Notes: generated from the sequence alone by a model not told the origin. A DNA stretch of 64,000 nucleotides from Aestuariirhabdus sp049985285 (GCF_049985285.1 NZ_JBNIEU010000001.1:1337894-1401893); one strand, 5' to 3'. Positions 41,997-50,668 are shown, numbered from the stretch's first letter. A program made the numbers and translations.

Positions 41997-42107
41997 GTAA
42001 CACACCAAAAAAGTGTTACCGATGGTGGGGTGCCGTAGGGGGAGGTGTTACCGTTACGGGGAGGCGGTAACAGTTTTGTGGGTGGCCTCGGCAGGGGCCC
42101 GGTAACA
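41997..42107. promoter_or_regulatory. Array of five TGTTAC/GTAACA hexamers (CbrB-type sites)
   Basis: Exact hexamers at 41997-42002 (GTAACA), 42014-42019 (TGTTAC), 42046-42051 (TGTTAC), 42067-42072 (GTAACA) and 42102-42107 (GTAACA). The middle pair is a TGTTAC-N15-GTAACA dyad; the first pair lies within GGTAACAC/GTGTTACC eight-base arms. From memory, the reported CbrB recognition site is a TGTTAC/GTAACA dyad with a spacer of about 14. They lie 70-190 bases upstream of the sigma-54 promoter, the proper position for enhancer sites. Confidence 0.75.
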
Positions 42108-42160
42108 AAGAGAGGGGAGGCGGCTGCAGTGTTCGTTGCCCGTGTGCCTGGTATCTGCCT

Positions 42161-43585
42161 TCAGATGCTCTGGGTGCTTTTTTTACGCGGAATGCCCAAG
42201 CGCTGGCGGCGCTCCCACAGGCATTTTCGGCTAATCCCCAGTTTTTGCGCGAGTTCGGTTTCGGTCATGCTCTCCTGATGCTCCAGTACAAAGTGCTGGA
42301 AGTAATCCTCCAGCGACAGCTCCTCATGAGCGTTGCTGGACTGGGGGGCCGCCACCACACTGCCCAGGGGGATCTCATCGTCGATGTTGCGCGGCGGGCG
42401 AGCTGTACGGTCGGTGGTTGCGGACTCATACTCTATGTCCAGCAGGTCGTGACTAATAAGGCCATCTTCCGCCAGGATTACGGCCCGCTCAATGGCGTTT
42501 TCGAGTTCTCGAACATTTCCCGGCCAGGGGTAGCCCGCGATCGCTTGCAGAGCTTGTGGGCTATAGATATGAGGTTCTTTACCCATTTTGCTGCAGGTTC
42601 GTTGAAGCAGTTTTTCTGCGATTTCGATCACGTCGTTACCGCGTTCGCGTAGCGCGGGCAGCTTCAATTGCATCACGTTGAGGCGATAGTACAGGTCCTC
42701 CCTGAACTCGCCAACCTTAGCCAGCGCCTTGAGGTCGCGGTGGGTTGCGGCGATAAGACGGACGTCTACCTTGTGGCTGTGTACCGAGCCTACCCTGCGG
42801 ATCTCCCCCTCCTGCAGTACGCGCAGGAGGCGGGCTTGGGCTTCCAGGGGGAGCTCGCCAATCTCATCCAGAAAAAGGGTACCACCGTCGGCGGCCTCAA
42901 CCAGTCCGTTGCGCGCACTGGTAGCGCCTGTAAACGCTCCCTTTTCGTGACCGAACAGCTCTGACTCAATCAGTGTTTCAGGGATGGCGGCACAGTTAAC
43001 GGAGATCAGTGGGGCGCTGGTGCGCCGGCTTTCGCGATGCAGCGCGCGGGCGACAAGCTCTTTACCGGTGCCGGACTCTCCCAGAATCAGTACCGTGGTA
43101 TCGGTAGGGGCGACTTTACTGATGCGTTTGAACAGCTCCAGCATCGCTGGGCACTTGCCGATAATTGTGCTGCCCTGGGCCGAAGCGGCAGGGGAGCCCG
43201 CTTTGGGCTCCAGAGCCTCGGTTTCTATGCGCTGCTGGTGCTCGCTGGTGATGCGTTTAACGGCCAGTAGCATCTCCTGATGGTCGAATGGCTTGGCAAT
43301 GTAGTCCACGGCGCCCATTTTCATCGAATCGACAGCGGAGCGCAGGCTGGCGTAGCTGGTCATGATCAGTACCGGTGTGCCATTGGCGTGCTTGATCATG
43401 TCGGTGCCGGGCTCGCCCGGAAGGCGCAGGTCGCTGATGATCAATGCGAGTTCCTGAAGGTTGTTATTTTCCAGGGCCTCCTGGACAGAGCCGGCTTCAC
43501 GCACCTGATAGTCATTGCGCTCAAGAAGGCGCCGCAGGGCGGAGCGAATAATGGGTTCATCTTCGACGATCAAGATTGGCTGCAT
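42161..43585 (-). CDS. cbrB: Sigma-54-dependent response regulator CbrB
   Basis: 474 residues. Receiver domain 1-120 (VEDEPIIRSALRRLL, phospho-acceptor Asp in ISDLRLPG, Lys in IAKPFDH). AAA+ domain about 145-385 with Walker A GESGTGKE, the sigma-54 contact loop GAFTGA and GGTLFLDEIGEL. C-terminal Fis-type helix-turn-helix (ETELAQKLGISRKCLWERRQRLG). Partner of CbrA 20 bases upstream. In Pseudomonas it activates crcZ and amino-acid catabolism; the local sigma-54 promoter and hexamers support the same role. Confidence 0.95.
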   Translation of the reverse strand: MQPILIVEDEPIIRSALRRLLERNDYQVREAGSVQEALENNNLQELALIISDLRLPGEPGTDMIKHANGTPVLIMTSYASLRSAVDSMKMGAVDYIAKPFDHQEMLLAVKRITSEHQQRIETEALEPKAGSPAASAQGSTIIGKCPAMLELFKRISKVAPTDTTVLILGESGTGKELVARALHRESRRTSAPLISVNCAAIPETLIESELFGHEKGAFTGATSARNGLVEAADGGTLFLDEIGELPLEAQARLLRVLQEGEIRRVGSVHSHKVDVRLIAATHRDLKALAKVGEFREDLYYRLNVMQLKLPALRERGNDVIEIAEKLLQRTCSKMGKEPHIYSPQALQAIAGYPWPGNVRELENAIERAVILAEDGLISHDLLDIEYESATTDRTARPPRNIDDEIPLGSVVAAPQSSNAHEELSLEDYFQHFVLEHQESMTETELAQKLGISRKCLWERRQRLGIPRKKSTQSI

Positions 43586-43605
43586 GGAAAACCTGTGTGA
43601 ATCTC

Positions 43606-46563
43606 TTAGCTAGAGTGAGAAGAATCGAAGCCCTGTTGGTATCGTGGTAAGGTGATGTGGATGCAGGTACCGCGATCGCTTTCGCTGTCAATTGGACTGA
43701 CCACCTCTATCTTACCAAAATGTTCCTCAATAATACTGTATACCAAAGCTAAACCCAGACCGGTTCCCTTGCCAGGGTCTTTGGTTGTGACGAAAGGCTC
43801 GAACAGCGTGTCGCGAATAGCGCTTGGAATACCGCTGCCTTGATCGCTAACAGAGAGCGTTAGTGTGTGCTCGCTGGCACTGCTGGCGATCGTTATTTTG
43901 CTGTTGGGCGGTGAGGCGTCGCGGGCATTGCTGAGCAGGTTAACAAAAACCTGCAGCAGGCGCTGCCCATCGCCACTGGCCATAAGTTCGCTCCCCACCA
44001 GGTTGTCATACTCAATCCCCTGCTCCTTGCGACTGAGCGATAGCAGGTCGACGGCCTCGTTGACGGTGATGTACATGTTGACCGGGTCGCCAGGTGCGGT
44101 TTGTTGATGGTTGGTCCCGCTATGGGAGAAGTTCACCAGCGATTGTACGATGCGCGTCACGCGCTGGGTTTGTCCCAGTACTTGCTGTGCCATCTCGCGA
44201 AAATCCTCTCTTTCGGATTCCTCGCGCATCTCCTGTGCCAGGCAGGCGATGCCGGTGATGGGGTTGCCGATCTCGTGGGCGACGCCTGCGGCGAGGCGGC
44301 CAATCGAGGCGAGGCGTTCGCTGTGGACCAGCTTTTCTTCCAGCACTTTGGTATCGGTCAGGTCTTCGAGTAATACGATGGTACCGCTGCGCATAGCCTG
44401 GGGCGTGCTGATAGCCGCTTTGTGCAGGCTGATCCAGCGGTGCTCACCGTCGACTTCGATCTCATGTTTGTAGAGGTGGGGGGCGCGGTCCTCGACGAAG
44501 CGTTGCAGTAATTCACGCCAGGGGGGCGGTATATCACTGAGCCGAGAGCCGACGATCTCGACCGATTCGATCTCGGTAATGCGCTCCATGGCCCGGTTCC
44601 ACATCAAGATCTCCTGGTCTTCACCGAGTGAGCAGACTGCCATCGGCAGGCTTTTAAGGGTTTCTCGATGGTAGCGCCGCAGCCCGTCGAGCTCGGCTGC
44701 CATGCCGGTGAGCTGGAGATGATAGTCCTCCAGCCTGCTCTCCATAAAGTGAATGTCCTCGGTAACGTACTCTGCGACGCCCTCTTTATACGGTAAGAAA
44801 TTGTCTACGATCTCCTGGGCTACGCTGGGTCCCATCAACCCTGATAGGTTGGCCTGAACCCGGTCCCGCAGGCGCCGCAGGGCGTAGGGGCGCTTTTCGT
44901 TGTAACCCAGTCCGAGATCCCGCAGGGCCTGGTTAACCTCCCGTTGCGCAATGCGGGCCCCCAGGGGTTTACCCAGTTGTTGCTGGAACTCCAATGGGGT
45001 TGTGATGCTCAGTTCGCGTCGGTGGGGGCGGTTCATCGCATCCACGGCGCAGGCGGCGGCAGCGCTGATCTCTTCATCCGAGCTGCGGGTCAACATGGAT
45101 ACCGTGATAAACACCAGACTGTTAAGGCTGAGGGAGATAATCGCAGCCATGTTCCAGGTGTCGACATCAATGACCAGGGCATAGTCCAGCAGGGGCAGCA
45201 GGATCTGTTGGCTACCAGTAATCAGCGGGATCAACATCGTGGTCGCCCACACCGCCCCCCCCGCGAAGAGCCCCGCGAGAAACCCCTGGCGGTTAGCCGT
45301 AGGCCAATAGAGGGTCGCCAAAACACCGGGCAGAAACTGTAAGGTACCGACAAAGGCAACCACCGCCAGGTTGGACAGGTCCTGGTAGCCCTCGAGCAGG
45401 CGGTAGAACCCATAGCTGGCAAGGATGATGGTGCTAATTAGAATGCGGCGGGTCCAGCCCAGCCAACTGTAGATATTGCCCTTGGCGCTGGGTTGGTAGA
45501 AGGGTAGCACCAGGTGGTTGAGTACCATGGCCGAGAGCGCCAGTGTTGTTACGATGATAAGGCCACTAGAGGCGGATAGTCCCGCGACATAGGCTAGCAG
45601 GGTCATCAGGGCACTCTCTGCGCTGATGCCGATGCCGATGGTAAAGTATTCGGGGTTGGTCGGTGTGTTCAGTAGCAAGCCGCTGGCGAGAATCGGGATC
45701 ACGCAAAAGCTCAGTACCAGTAGTAGCAGCGGCATGCCCCAGCTGGCGCTAAGTAGTGAGCGTCGATTCAGGTTTTCGGTAAAGATCATGTGAAACATGT
45801 GGGGCATGGTGACGGCGGAGGCAAAGAATACCAGCAGCAAGGTTCGCCAGGGGCCACCCTCCAGGGACTGCTGAAACGCCGGCATCAGCTCCTGGTTTTG
45901 CTCAAGCCATTGCTCTAGGCCTTCGGGTCCATCGAAGAATTGGTATATCGCCATAATGCTGATGGTCACCATCGCGATCAGCTTGACCACGGATTCGAAG
46001 GCGATCGCAAATACCAGCCCCTCGTGCCGCTCTCGCGAGGAGGTGTGTCGAGCTCCAAACAGAATCGAAAACAGGATCATCAGTCCACAAAAACCGAGCG
46101 CCAGGAGTTCGGGGGAGCGGTAGTTGGAGATCAGCTGCATCGCATCGGTCACGGCCTGAATCTGCAGTGCCAGCAGAGGGAGAATGGCGATGACCATTAG
46201 CCCGGTGCTGAGGGTTCCCGCCCATGAGCTGCGAAAACGGAAGGCAAAGATATCGGCGAGCGATCCCAGCTGGTAGGTGCGGGTGATCTTGAGGATCGGT
46301 GCCAACAGTACCGGAGCAAGAAAGAAAGCACCGCAGATACCAAGGTAATATGCGAGAAATACCATGCCATAGTTGTGGGCAAAGCCGACGGTGCCGTAGA
46401 TGGCCCACGCGCTGGCATAGACACCCAGTGACAGTACGTAGGTCAGGGGGTGGCGCACAATACGGCTGGGAATCACTCCCCGTTCGGTAATCCAGGCGAT
46501 AAGGAACAGGCAGGCGAGATACCCCAGGGTAACCAGCAGCAGGGTGCTGACCTCAAAGTTCAT
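43606..46563 (-). CDS. cbrA: CbrA-type sensor kinase with sodium/solute symporter domain
   Basis: 985 residues, matching Pseudomonas CbrA. Residues 1-500 form an SLC5-like transporter domain of about thirteen membrane segments, followed by a STAC-like linker, a PAS domain at about 640-750, and a histidine kinase core: H-box GVAHEIGNPITGIA, N-box NLLSNARDASPP, G-boxes DQGSGIP and GKGTGLGLAL. It senses or transports a nutrient (histidine transport is reported in Pseudomonas) and phosphorylates CbrB. Its start lies inside the end of cbrX, implying translational coupling. Confidence 0.95.
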   Translation of the reverse strand: MNFEVSTLLLVTLGYLACLFLIAWITERGVIPSRIVRHPLTYVLSLGVYASAWAIYGTVGFAHNYGMVFLAYYLGICGAFFLAPVLLAPILKITRTYQLGSLADIFAFRFRSSWAGTLSTGLMVIAILPLLALQIQAVTDAMQLISNYRSPELLALGFCGLMILFSILFGARHTSSRERHEGLVFAIAFESVVKLIAMVTISIMAIYQFFDGPEGLEQWLEQNQELMPAFQQSLEGGPWRTLLLVFFASAVTMPHMFHMIFTENLNRRSLLSASWGMPLLLLVLSFCVIPILASGLLLNTPTNPEYFTIGIGISAESALMTLLAYVAGLSASSGLIIVTTLALSAMVLNHLVLPFYQPSAKGNIYSWLGWTRRILISTIILASYGFYRLLEGYQDLSNLAVVAFVGTLQFLPGVLATLYWPTANRQGFLAGLFAGGAVWATTMLIPLITGSQQILLPLLDYALVIDVDTWNMAAIISLSLNSLVFITVSMLTRSSDEEISAAAACAVDAMNRPHRRELSITTPLEFQQQLGKPLGARIAQREVNQALRDLGLGYNEKRPYALRRLRDRVQANLSGLMGPSVAQEIVDNFLPYKEGVAEYVTEDIHFMESRLEDYHLQLTGMAAELDGLRRYHRETLKSLPMAVCSLGEDQEILMWNRAMERITEIESVEIVGSRLSDIPPPWRELLQRFVEDRAPHLYKHEIEVDGEHRWISLHKAAISTPQAMRSGTIVLLEDLTDTKVLEEKLVHSERLASIGRLAAGVAHEIGNPITGIACLAQEMREESEREDFREMAQQVLGQTQRVTRIVQSLVNFSHSGTNHQQTAPGDPVNMYITVNEAVDLLSLSRKEQGIEYDNLVGSELMASGDGQRLLQVFVNLLSNARDASPPNSKITIASSASEHTLTLSVSDQGSGIPSAIRDTLFEPFVTTKDPGKGTGLGLALVYSIIEEHFGKIEVVSPIDSESDRGTCIHITLPRYQQGFDSSHSS

Positions 46564-46729
46564 CGGGGCCTCGCTGACGCTGCAGGAGCAGGCAGACGAT
46601 AATCAGGATTAGCCACAGGATCCAGGGCGCGTACCAATCCACCGAGGAGCGGATCCACCAGTCCATGATCGCAGGCGAGAACAGGTAAATGCCGATAACA
46701 AGCAGGGTTACCAGGCGATAGATGTACAT
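46553..46729 (-). CDS. cbrX: CbrX-like small membrane protein, 58 aa
   Basis: An ATG at 46729 (after an AGAGAG site) encodes MYIYRLVTLLVIGIYLFSPA... with two membrane segments (about 6-22 and 34-49) and a basic-acidic tail QRQRGPDEL. Its TGA lies 11 bases inside cbrA. Pseudomonas has a small hydrophobic coupled ORF, cbrX, at the same place. Tryptophan-rich centre (MDWWIRSSVDWYAPW). It may act only by coupling cbrA translation, or may be a CbrA accessory. Confidence 0.8.
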   Translation of the reverse strand: MYIYRLVTLLVIGIYLFSPAIMDWWIRSSVDWYAPWILWLILIIVCLLLQRQRGPDEL

Positions 46730-46777
46730 AGGGGCTCTCTGGCGTCCGGGGTGGAGACGATGGTACTCAAGCTGTAC

Positions 46778-47680
46778 CTAAACATCAAAGGGCGGCGTTA
46801 CCGCCGTGACCGAAACCTCAACCAGTGGGGGCACCGTCGCGATTGACCAATGCTCTATCGCCCACTGGAGCAACTCGTCGAGACGGGCGTCGCGCAACTC
46901 AGGGTATGGCTCTTGCCCCAGCAGCTCCAGCGCAAAATACAGTAGGGGGCGAGGGTCGCCTGTTGGGAGGGGGCGAGCAAAATTTTGTTTGCTGAGCTTG
47001 CGGCCGCTGGAGTTTACCAGCACGGGGATGTGGCCGTAACTTGCCGCTTTAAAATCCAGCAGTTGCTGTAAGTGGATTTGGCGGGGGGTGGAATCTATCA
47101 GGTCAACGCCGCGCACGACGTGGGTGATGCCTTGCCATGCGTCATCGGCTGCCGCTGCAAGCTGGTAGGCCACCAGGTCATCTTTGCGCCAGATAACGTA
47201 GTCTCCCGAATCGGCCGCAAGATCATAGTGTTGAACTCCCTGAATGCGATCAATGAAACTGGTCGGGGTGTTATCGCAGCGCACCCGGATGGCGCAGGCT
47301 CCGGTTCCCGACGTTCCGTTTCGGCATAGTCCTGGGTAGCGGCCATGATAAGCCGCTAGCTGTTTGCGTGAACAGTTACAGGGGTAGGCTAGGCTGCGCC
47401 GAAGGAGTTGGTCTCGCAAGTCGCGGTAGCGTTCGGTATGAAGTGACTGGTAGTGGGTGCTTCCATCCCAGTGCAGGCCATAGTGTTCAAGGGTGCGCTG
47501 GATCTGATCGCTAGCGCCGGCCTGCTCCCGCGGGGGATCAATATCGTCAATACGCAGTAGCCAGCTGCCTTTTTGGGCGCGGGCATCCAGATAGCTCGCA
47601 ACCGCAGCCAGCAGGGAGCCAAAATGCAGTAAACCGGTAGGGGATGGGGCAAAACGCCCGACGTAGGAAGGATCAGCCAT
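46778..47680 (-). CDS. gluQ: Glutamyl-Q tRNA(Asp) synthetase
   Basis: 300 residues. Truncated GluRS-like enzyme that attaches glutamate to queuosine in tRNA-Asp. HIGH-like HFGSLLAAVASYLDARA, LLRIDDIDPPRE, the zinc cluster CNCSRKQLAAYHGRYPGLC, and the KMSKS variant KLSKQ. It lacks the anticodon-binding domain, as expected. Placed after dksA, as in E. coli and Pseudomonas. Confidence 0.96.
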   Translation of the reverse strand: MADPSYVGRFAPSPTGLLHFGSLLAAVASYLDARAQKGSWLLRIDDIDPPREQAGASDQIQRTLEHYGLHWDGSTHYQSLHTERYRDLRDQLLRRSLAYPCNCSRKQLAAYHGRYPGLCRNGTSGTGACAIRVRCDNTPTSFIDRIQGVQHYDLAADSGDYVIWRKDDLVAYQLAAAADDAWQGITHVVRGVDLIDSTPRQIHLQQLLDFKAASYGHIPVLVNSSGRKLSKQNFARPLPTGDPRPLLYFALELLGQEPYPELRDARLDELLQWAIEHWSIATVPPLVEVSVTAVTPPFDV

Positions 47681-47729
47681 GGCTGGATGGGGTCGTCTTT
47701 ACGTCGAAAGTGCGACCCCGGTAGGGCAT

Positions 47730-48167
47730 TTAGGTGCCCAGTTGTTTTTCCTTGATCTCGGCCAGAGTCTTGCAATCGATGCACTGGGTCGCAGTTGGAC
47801 GCGCCTCCAGCCGACGGATGCCGATCTCAACGCCGCAGGAATCACAGTAGCCATAGTCGTCGTCTTCGATGGCCTGCAGGGTTTTTTCAATTTTCTTGAT
47901 CAGCTTACGCTCGCGATCCCTTGTGCGCAGCTCGAGGCTGAACTCCTCCTCCTGGCTGGCGCGGTCGGCCGGGTCCGGAAAGTTGGCAGCTTCATCCTGC
48001 ATATGGTTAACCGTACGATCCACCTCCTCCATCAACTCCAGTTTCCAGGTATTGAGGATGCGGGTGAAATGAGCTGTCTGCGACTCATTCATGTACTCCT
48101 CACCCTTTTTTTCTTTATAGGGTTCGAAGCTACGGATCATATTGGTGGTCTTTTTCTGTGCTGGCAT
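47730..48167 (-). CDS. dksA: RNA polymerase-binding transcription factor DksA
   Basis: 145 residues from the ATG at 48167 (MPAQKKTTNMIRSFEPYKEKKGEEYM); the longer frame to 48293 is non-coding leader. The coiled-coil tip has DPADRASQEEE (Asp-Pro-Ala-Asp acting near the active site), and the zinc finger is CDSCGVEIGIRRLEARPTATQCIDC. It works with ppGpp on stable-RNA and amino-acid promoters, including probably the rrn-like promoters at the right edge. Confidence 0.97.
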   Translation of the reverse strand: MPAQKKTTNMIRSFEPYKEKKGEEYMNESQTAHFTRILNTWKLELMEEVDRTVNHMQDEAANFPDPADRASQEEEFSLELRTRDRERKLIKKIEKTLQAIEDDDYGYCDSCGVEIGIRRLEARPTATQCIDCKTLAEIKEKQLGT

Positions 48168-48440
48168 ACTCTCAGCCTCTACATAAATAGCTATCTTTTT
48201 GCAGGTGGAATTACGCGATTGACCGGTGACGTAGGATCCATCTACTCGCAAGAGCGGAGAAACTACCAGAACAGTGAACTCTGCGCTAGCCAATTAATAA
48301 AAAAATACCCCCTTCATTGGAGGTCAGTCAAAATCTGCGCGAATTTTCACACAATTTGGGGCTTAATGTGCTGGCAGCTACCGGCGTGCGGTCGGCTTTG
48401 AGATCGGCCCAATCAAATCGATTAGGATATACAGGCAGTA

Positions 48441-49202
48441 ATGAACTACCCACCGTTAATAGAGGGGCGCCTGCTGCGCCGTTATAAGCGTTTTTTGGCC
48501 GATGTGGAAACCGCTGAGGGTGGTTGCCTTACGGTCCATTGCCCGAATACCGGCTCGATGAAAAATTGCGCAGCGCCAGGAAGCCGGGTCTGGTATTGGG
48601 ATTCTGGCAACTCCCAGCGAAAGTACCCTCATACCTGGGAGTTGGTGGAAACCACGCTGGATGAGGGCGGAGGGGGTTCCATAGCGGGGCTGGCCGGAGT
48701 GAATACCGCGCGCCCCAACCATCTGGCCCGCGAGGCCATTGAGTCGGGGTGTCTGGTCGAGCTTCAGGGCTATAGCGAGATTTTGCGCGAGGTCGCCTAT
48801 GGTAAAGAGCGCAGCCGCATCGACCTCCTGTTACGGGCTAGTGACCGTGCTGACTGCTATGTTGAGGTCAAGAGTGTCACCCTGGCGGTGGGGTCGGGCG
48901 TTGGCCTGTTCCCCGATTCTGTGAGTGCCCGGGGAGCTAAGCATCTACGTGAGTTGATGGCCGTGGTAAAGGCGGGATATCGTGGGGTTCTGTTGTATGT
49001 GGTGCCCCATACCGCGATCGAGCGGGTGGCCCCGGCCCATGAGATAGACCCTGAGTATGCGGCGACCTTGCGCCAGGCGTTGGCCTGCGGAGTAGAGGTG
49101 ATCGCTTACGGGGCTAACATTAGCCTCGACGCGATCACATTGGAGCGCCGCTTGATGTTCAGCGACGACGTTCGTGTTTTCGATAAACGGGAGTCAATAT
49201 GA
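48441..49202 (+). CDS. sfsA: SfsA family DNA/RNA nuclease-like protein
   Basis: 253 residues, slightly longer than E. coli SfsA (234). Motifs: LLRRYKRFLADVET, VHCPNTGSMKNCAAPGSRVW, the nuclease-like YGKERSRIDLLL...CYVEVKSVTLA, and DSVSARGAKHLRELM. The fold is a restriction-nuclease-like core; the original role was in sugar fermentation control. Divergent from dksA across about 270 bases. It shares ATGA with chaN. Confidence 0.94.
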   Translation: MNYPPLIEGRLLRRYKRFLADVETAEGGCLTVHCPNTGSMKNCAAPGSRVWYWDSGNSQRKYPHTWELVETTLDEGGGGSIAGLAGVNTARPNHLAREAIESGCLVELQGYSEILREVAYGKERSRIDLLLRASDRADCYVEVKSVTLAVGSGVGLFPDSVSARGAKHLRELMAVVKAGYRGVLLYVVPHTAIERVAPAHEIDPEYAATLRQALACGVEVIAYGANISLDAITLERRLMFSDDVRVFDKRESI

Positions 49203-50164
49203 AGATGGGATGGTTCACCTTTGGTGTGGGGGTGGTATTGATGTTAACGGGCTGCGTCTCCCGGCCGCCGATTATCGTTGCCGGTGAGGAGCAGTTACAG
49301 CAGTGGCAAGCGCCACTTAATCGCGAGGCGCCAGGGTTGGGGAATATCTGGTCATACCCTCGGGAGCAGTGGATTGAGCCGAAAGCGCTGGTGCACGCGA
49401 TCAGCCAGACAGATTACCTGATGTTGGGGGAAAAACACGATAACCCGGACCATCACCGAATTCAGTGGTACCTACTGGATCAGCTTGGCCAGCAGAAGCG
49501 GCTGGGGATGTTGACGCTGGAGATGCTGAAACAGGGTCAGCAGCCCCTGGTTGATAGTGCCGCGCAGCTGGAACACCCAGACCTGTCCGAGCTGAAGCAG
49601 CATCTTCGTTGGGATCAGGTGCGGGGCTGGGACTGGCATTTTTATGGTCCGCTGATGCTGCTGGCGCTCGAGCAGGGTGCTCCTTTGCGTGCAGGGAATC
49701 TGGATGCCGGACGTATTAAGGAGATCTACGCGCAACAGGACTCGGGTGCTCCGTTATTAGCAAGCCAACAACAAGCCCGGGTGCAAGGTCAGTTGGAAAA
49801 GCAGATTATTGCTTCCCATTGTGGTCAGGCGGAGGGGGATCATTTGCAGGCGATGGTGCGGGTTCAGCAGCACCGCGACCAGAGTATGGCTGAGGCGATA
49901 ATGGCCCCCGATGCCGTATCGGTGCTGGTGGCAGGAGCCTATCACGTTCGGCGGGACCTCGGGGTTCCTCTCTACCTGCAGCGTCTGCAGCCCGATGCCA
50001 AGCTGATCTCCCTGGCGATGGTAGAGCTTTCGGACGCCTCCGATGGCGGTGTGGGTGATGCGGTTGAGCGGTTGCGGGGGATTTATGATTATCTTTGGTT
50101 TACGCCCAAAATGCCTCGGCCCGATTATTGTGCCGATTGGGCCAAGCATTCACGGGGTGGCTAA
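49199..50164 (+). CDS. ChaN family heme-binding lipoprotein
   Basis: 321 residues. Lipoprotein signal with lipobox LTGC near residue 19. The ChaN core is visible: MLGEKHDNPDHHRIQWYLL, RGWDWHFYGPLM, and VLVAGAYHVRRDLGVPLYLQ near the C terminus. Family members bind heme and are iron-regulated. That agrees with a Fur-type promoter 0.5 kb downstream, although no Fur box is seen before this gene. Translationally coupled to sfsA. Confidence 0.88.
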   Translation: MKMGWFTFGVGVVLMLTGCVSRPPIIVAGEEQLQQWQAPLNREAPGLGNIWSYPREQWIEPKALVHAISQTDYLMLGEKHDNPDHHRIQWYLLDQLGQQKRLGMLTLEMLKQGQQPLVDSAAQLEHPDLSELKQHLRWDQVRGWDWHFYGPLMLLALEQGAPLRAGNLDAGRIKEIYAQQDSGAPLLASQQQARVQGQLEKQIIASHCGQAEGDHLQAMVRVQQHRDQSMAEAIMAPDAVSVLVAGAYHVRRDLGVPLYLQRLQPDAKLISLAMVELSDASDGGVGDAVERLRGIYDYLWFTPKMPRPDYCADWAKHSRGG

Positions 50165-50234
50165 GACCGGGTGTAAGTGCTTACTTCTTTTCATTGGGCG
50201 GGGGAGTGCCGGTCTGGCAGGAGCATTGACCGGC

Positions 50235-50501
50235 CTGTCCATGGCTCCCGCGATCTACCGTGGCTGTGTATGATCGCTCCCGCCGTCCATGGCTCCCTCG
50301 ATCTACCGTGGTTGTGTATGATCGCTCTCGCCGTCCATGGCTCCCGCGATCTACCGTGGCTGTGTATGATCGCTCTCGCCGTCCATGGCTCCCGCGATCT
50401 ACCGTGGTTGCATATGATCGCTCCCGCCGTCCATGGCTCCCGCGATCTACCGTGGTTGCATATGATCGCTCCCGCCGTCCATGGCTCCCGCGATCTACCG
50501 T
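50235..50501. repeat. 48-bp tandem repeat (minisatellite), six units
   Basis: The core CCATGG recurs at 50239, 50287, 50335, 50383, 50431 and 50479, an exact 48-base period. Each unit includes CCATGGCTCCCGCGATCTAC and GATCGCTCCCGCC-type segments, with GATCGC...GCGATC arms allowing hairpins. Units differ at a few bases (GGCTGTGTA, GGTTGTGTA, GGTTGCATA). Because 48 is a multiple of three, several frames on both strands stay open, but none has a credible start or family. It lies directly after chaN. Confidence 0.95.
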
Positions 50502-50514
50502 ACATCCTGTACAT

Positions 50515-50544
50515 AAAAAAGCCCCTCTCCTGGGGGAGAGGGGC
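50515..50544 (-). terminator. Terminator of the Fur-regulated small RNA
   Basis: Perfect ten-base stem GCCCCTCTCC/GGAGAGGGGC (50521-50530 and 50535-50544) followed on the minus strand by six Ts. No protein gene ends nearby on this strand: the cyclic-nucleotide gene stops 160 bases away, with the Fur promoter in between. Confidence 0.9.
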
Positions 50545-50633
50545 AAACCGTGGTTTAGCCTGATGAGGAGATAACCCGAACAGGATTGCTAGATCGTCCT
50601 GCTCAGCTTATCCGGTTGTCTTGCGACAACCGC
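50515..50633 (-). ncRNA. Predicted Fur-repressed small RNA (PrrF/RyhB-like architecture)
   Basis: Predicted RNA of about 119 nt between a Fur-box promoter and a strong terminator. It begins with a perfect hairpin, CGGTTGTC-GCAA-GACAACCG (50632-50613) with a GNRA tetraloop. A single-stranded middle of about 65 nt follows, containing CTCCTCATC, complementary to ribosome-binding sequences. The 3' end is the terminator hairpin. This is the layout of iron-starvation small RNAs. I see no clear sequence match to RyhB or PrrF, so the class is inferred from promoter and form. Confidence 0.7.
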
Positions 50634-50635
50634 AT

Positions 50636-50668
50636 GCAAATAATAATCATTCTCATTTGAGGAGTCAA
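50636..50668 (-). promoter_or_regulatory. Sigma-70 promoter with overlapping Fur box
   Basis: Minus strand TTGACT (50668-50663), 17 bases, TATTAT (50645-50640). The segment 50636-50654 matches the 19-base Fur consensus GATAATGATAATCATTATC at 15 of 19 positions and covers the -10. Iron-loaded Fur bound here would block transcription. The only thing downstream is the small RNA. Confidence 0.8.

Noticed and set aside
50181..50574. Open frames on both strands across the 48-bp repeat
   Set aside because: All are by-products of a repeat whose length is a multiple of three; none has a supported start, and both strands cannot be coding.
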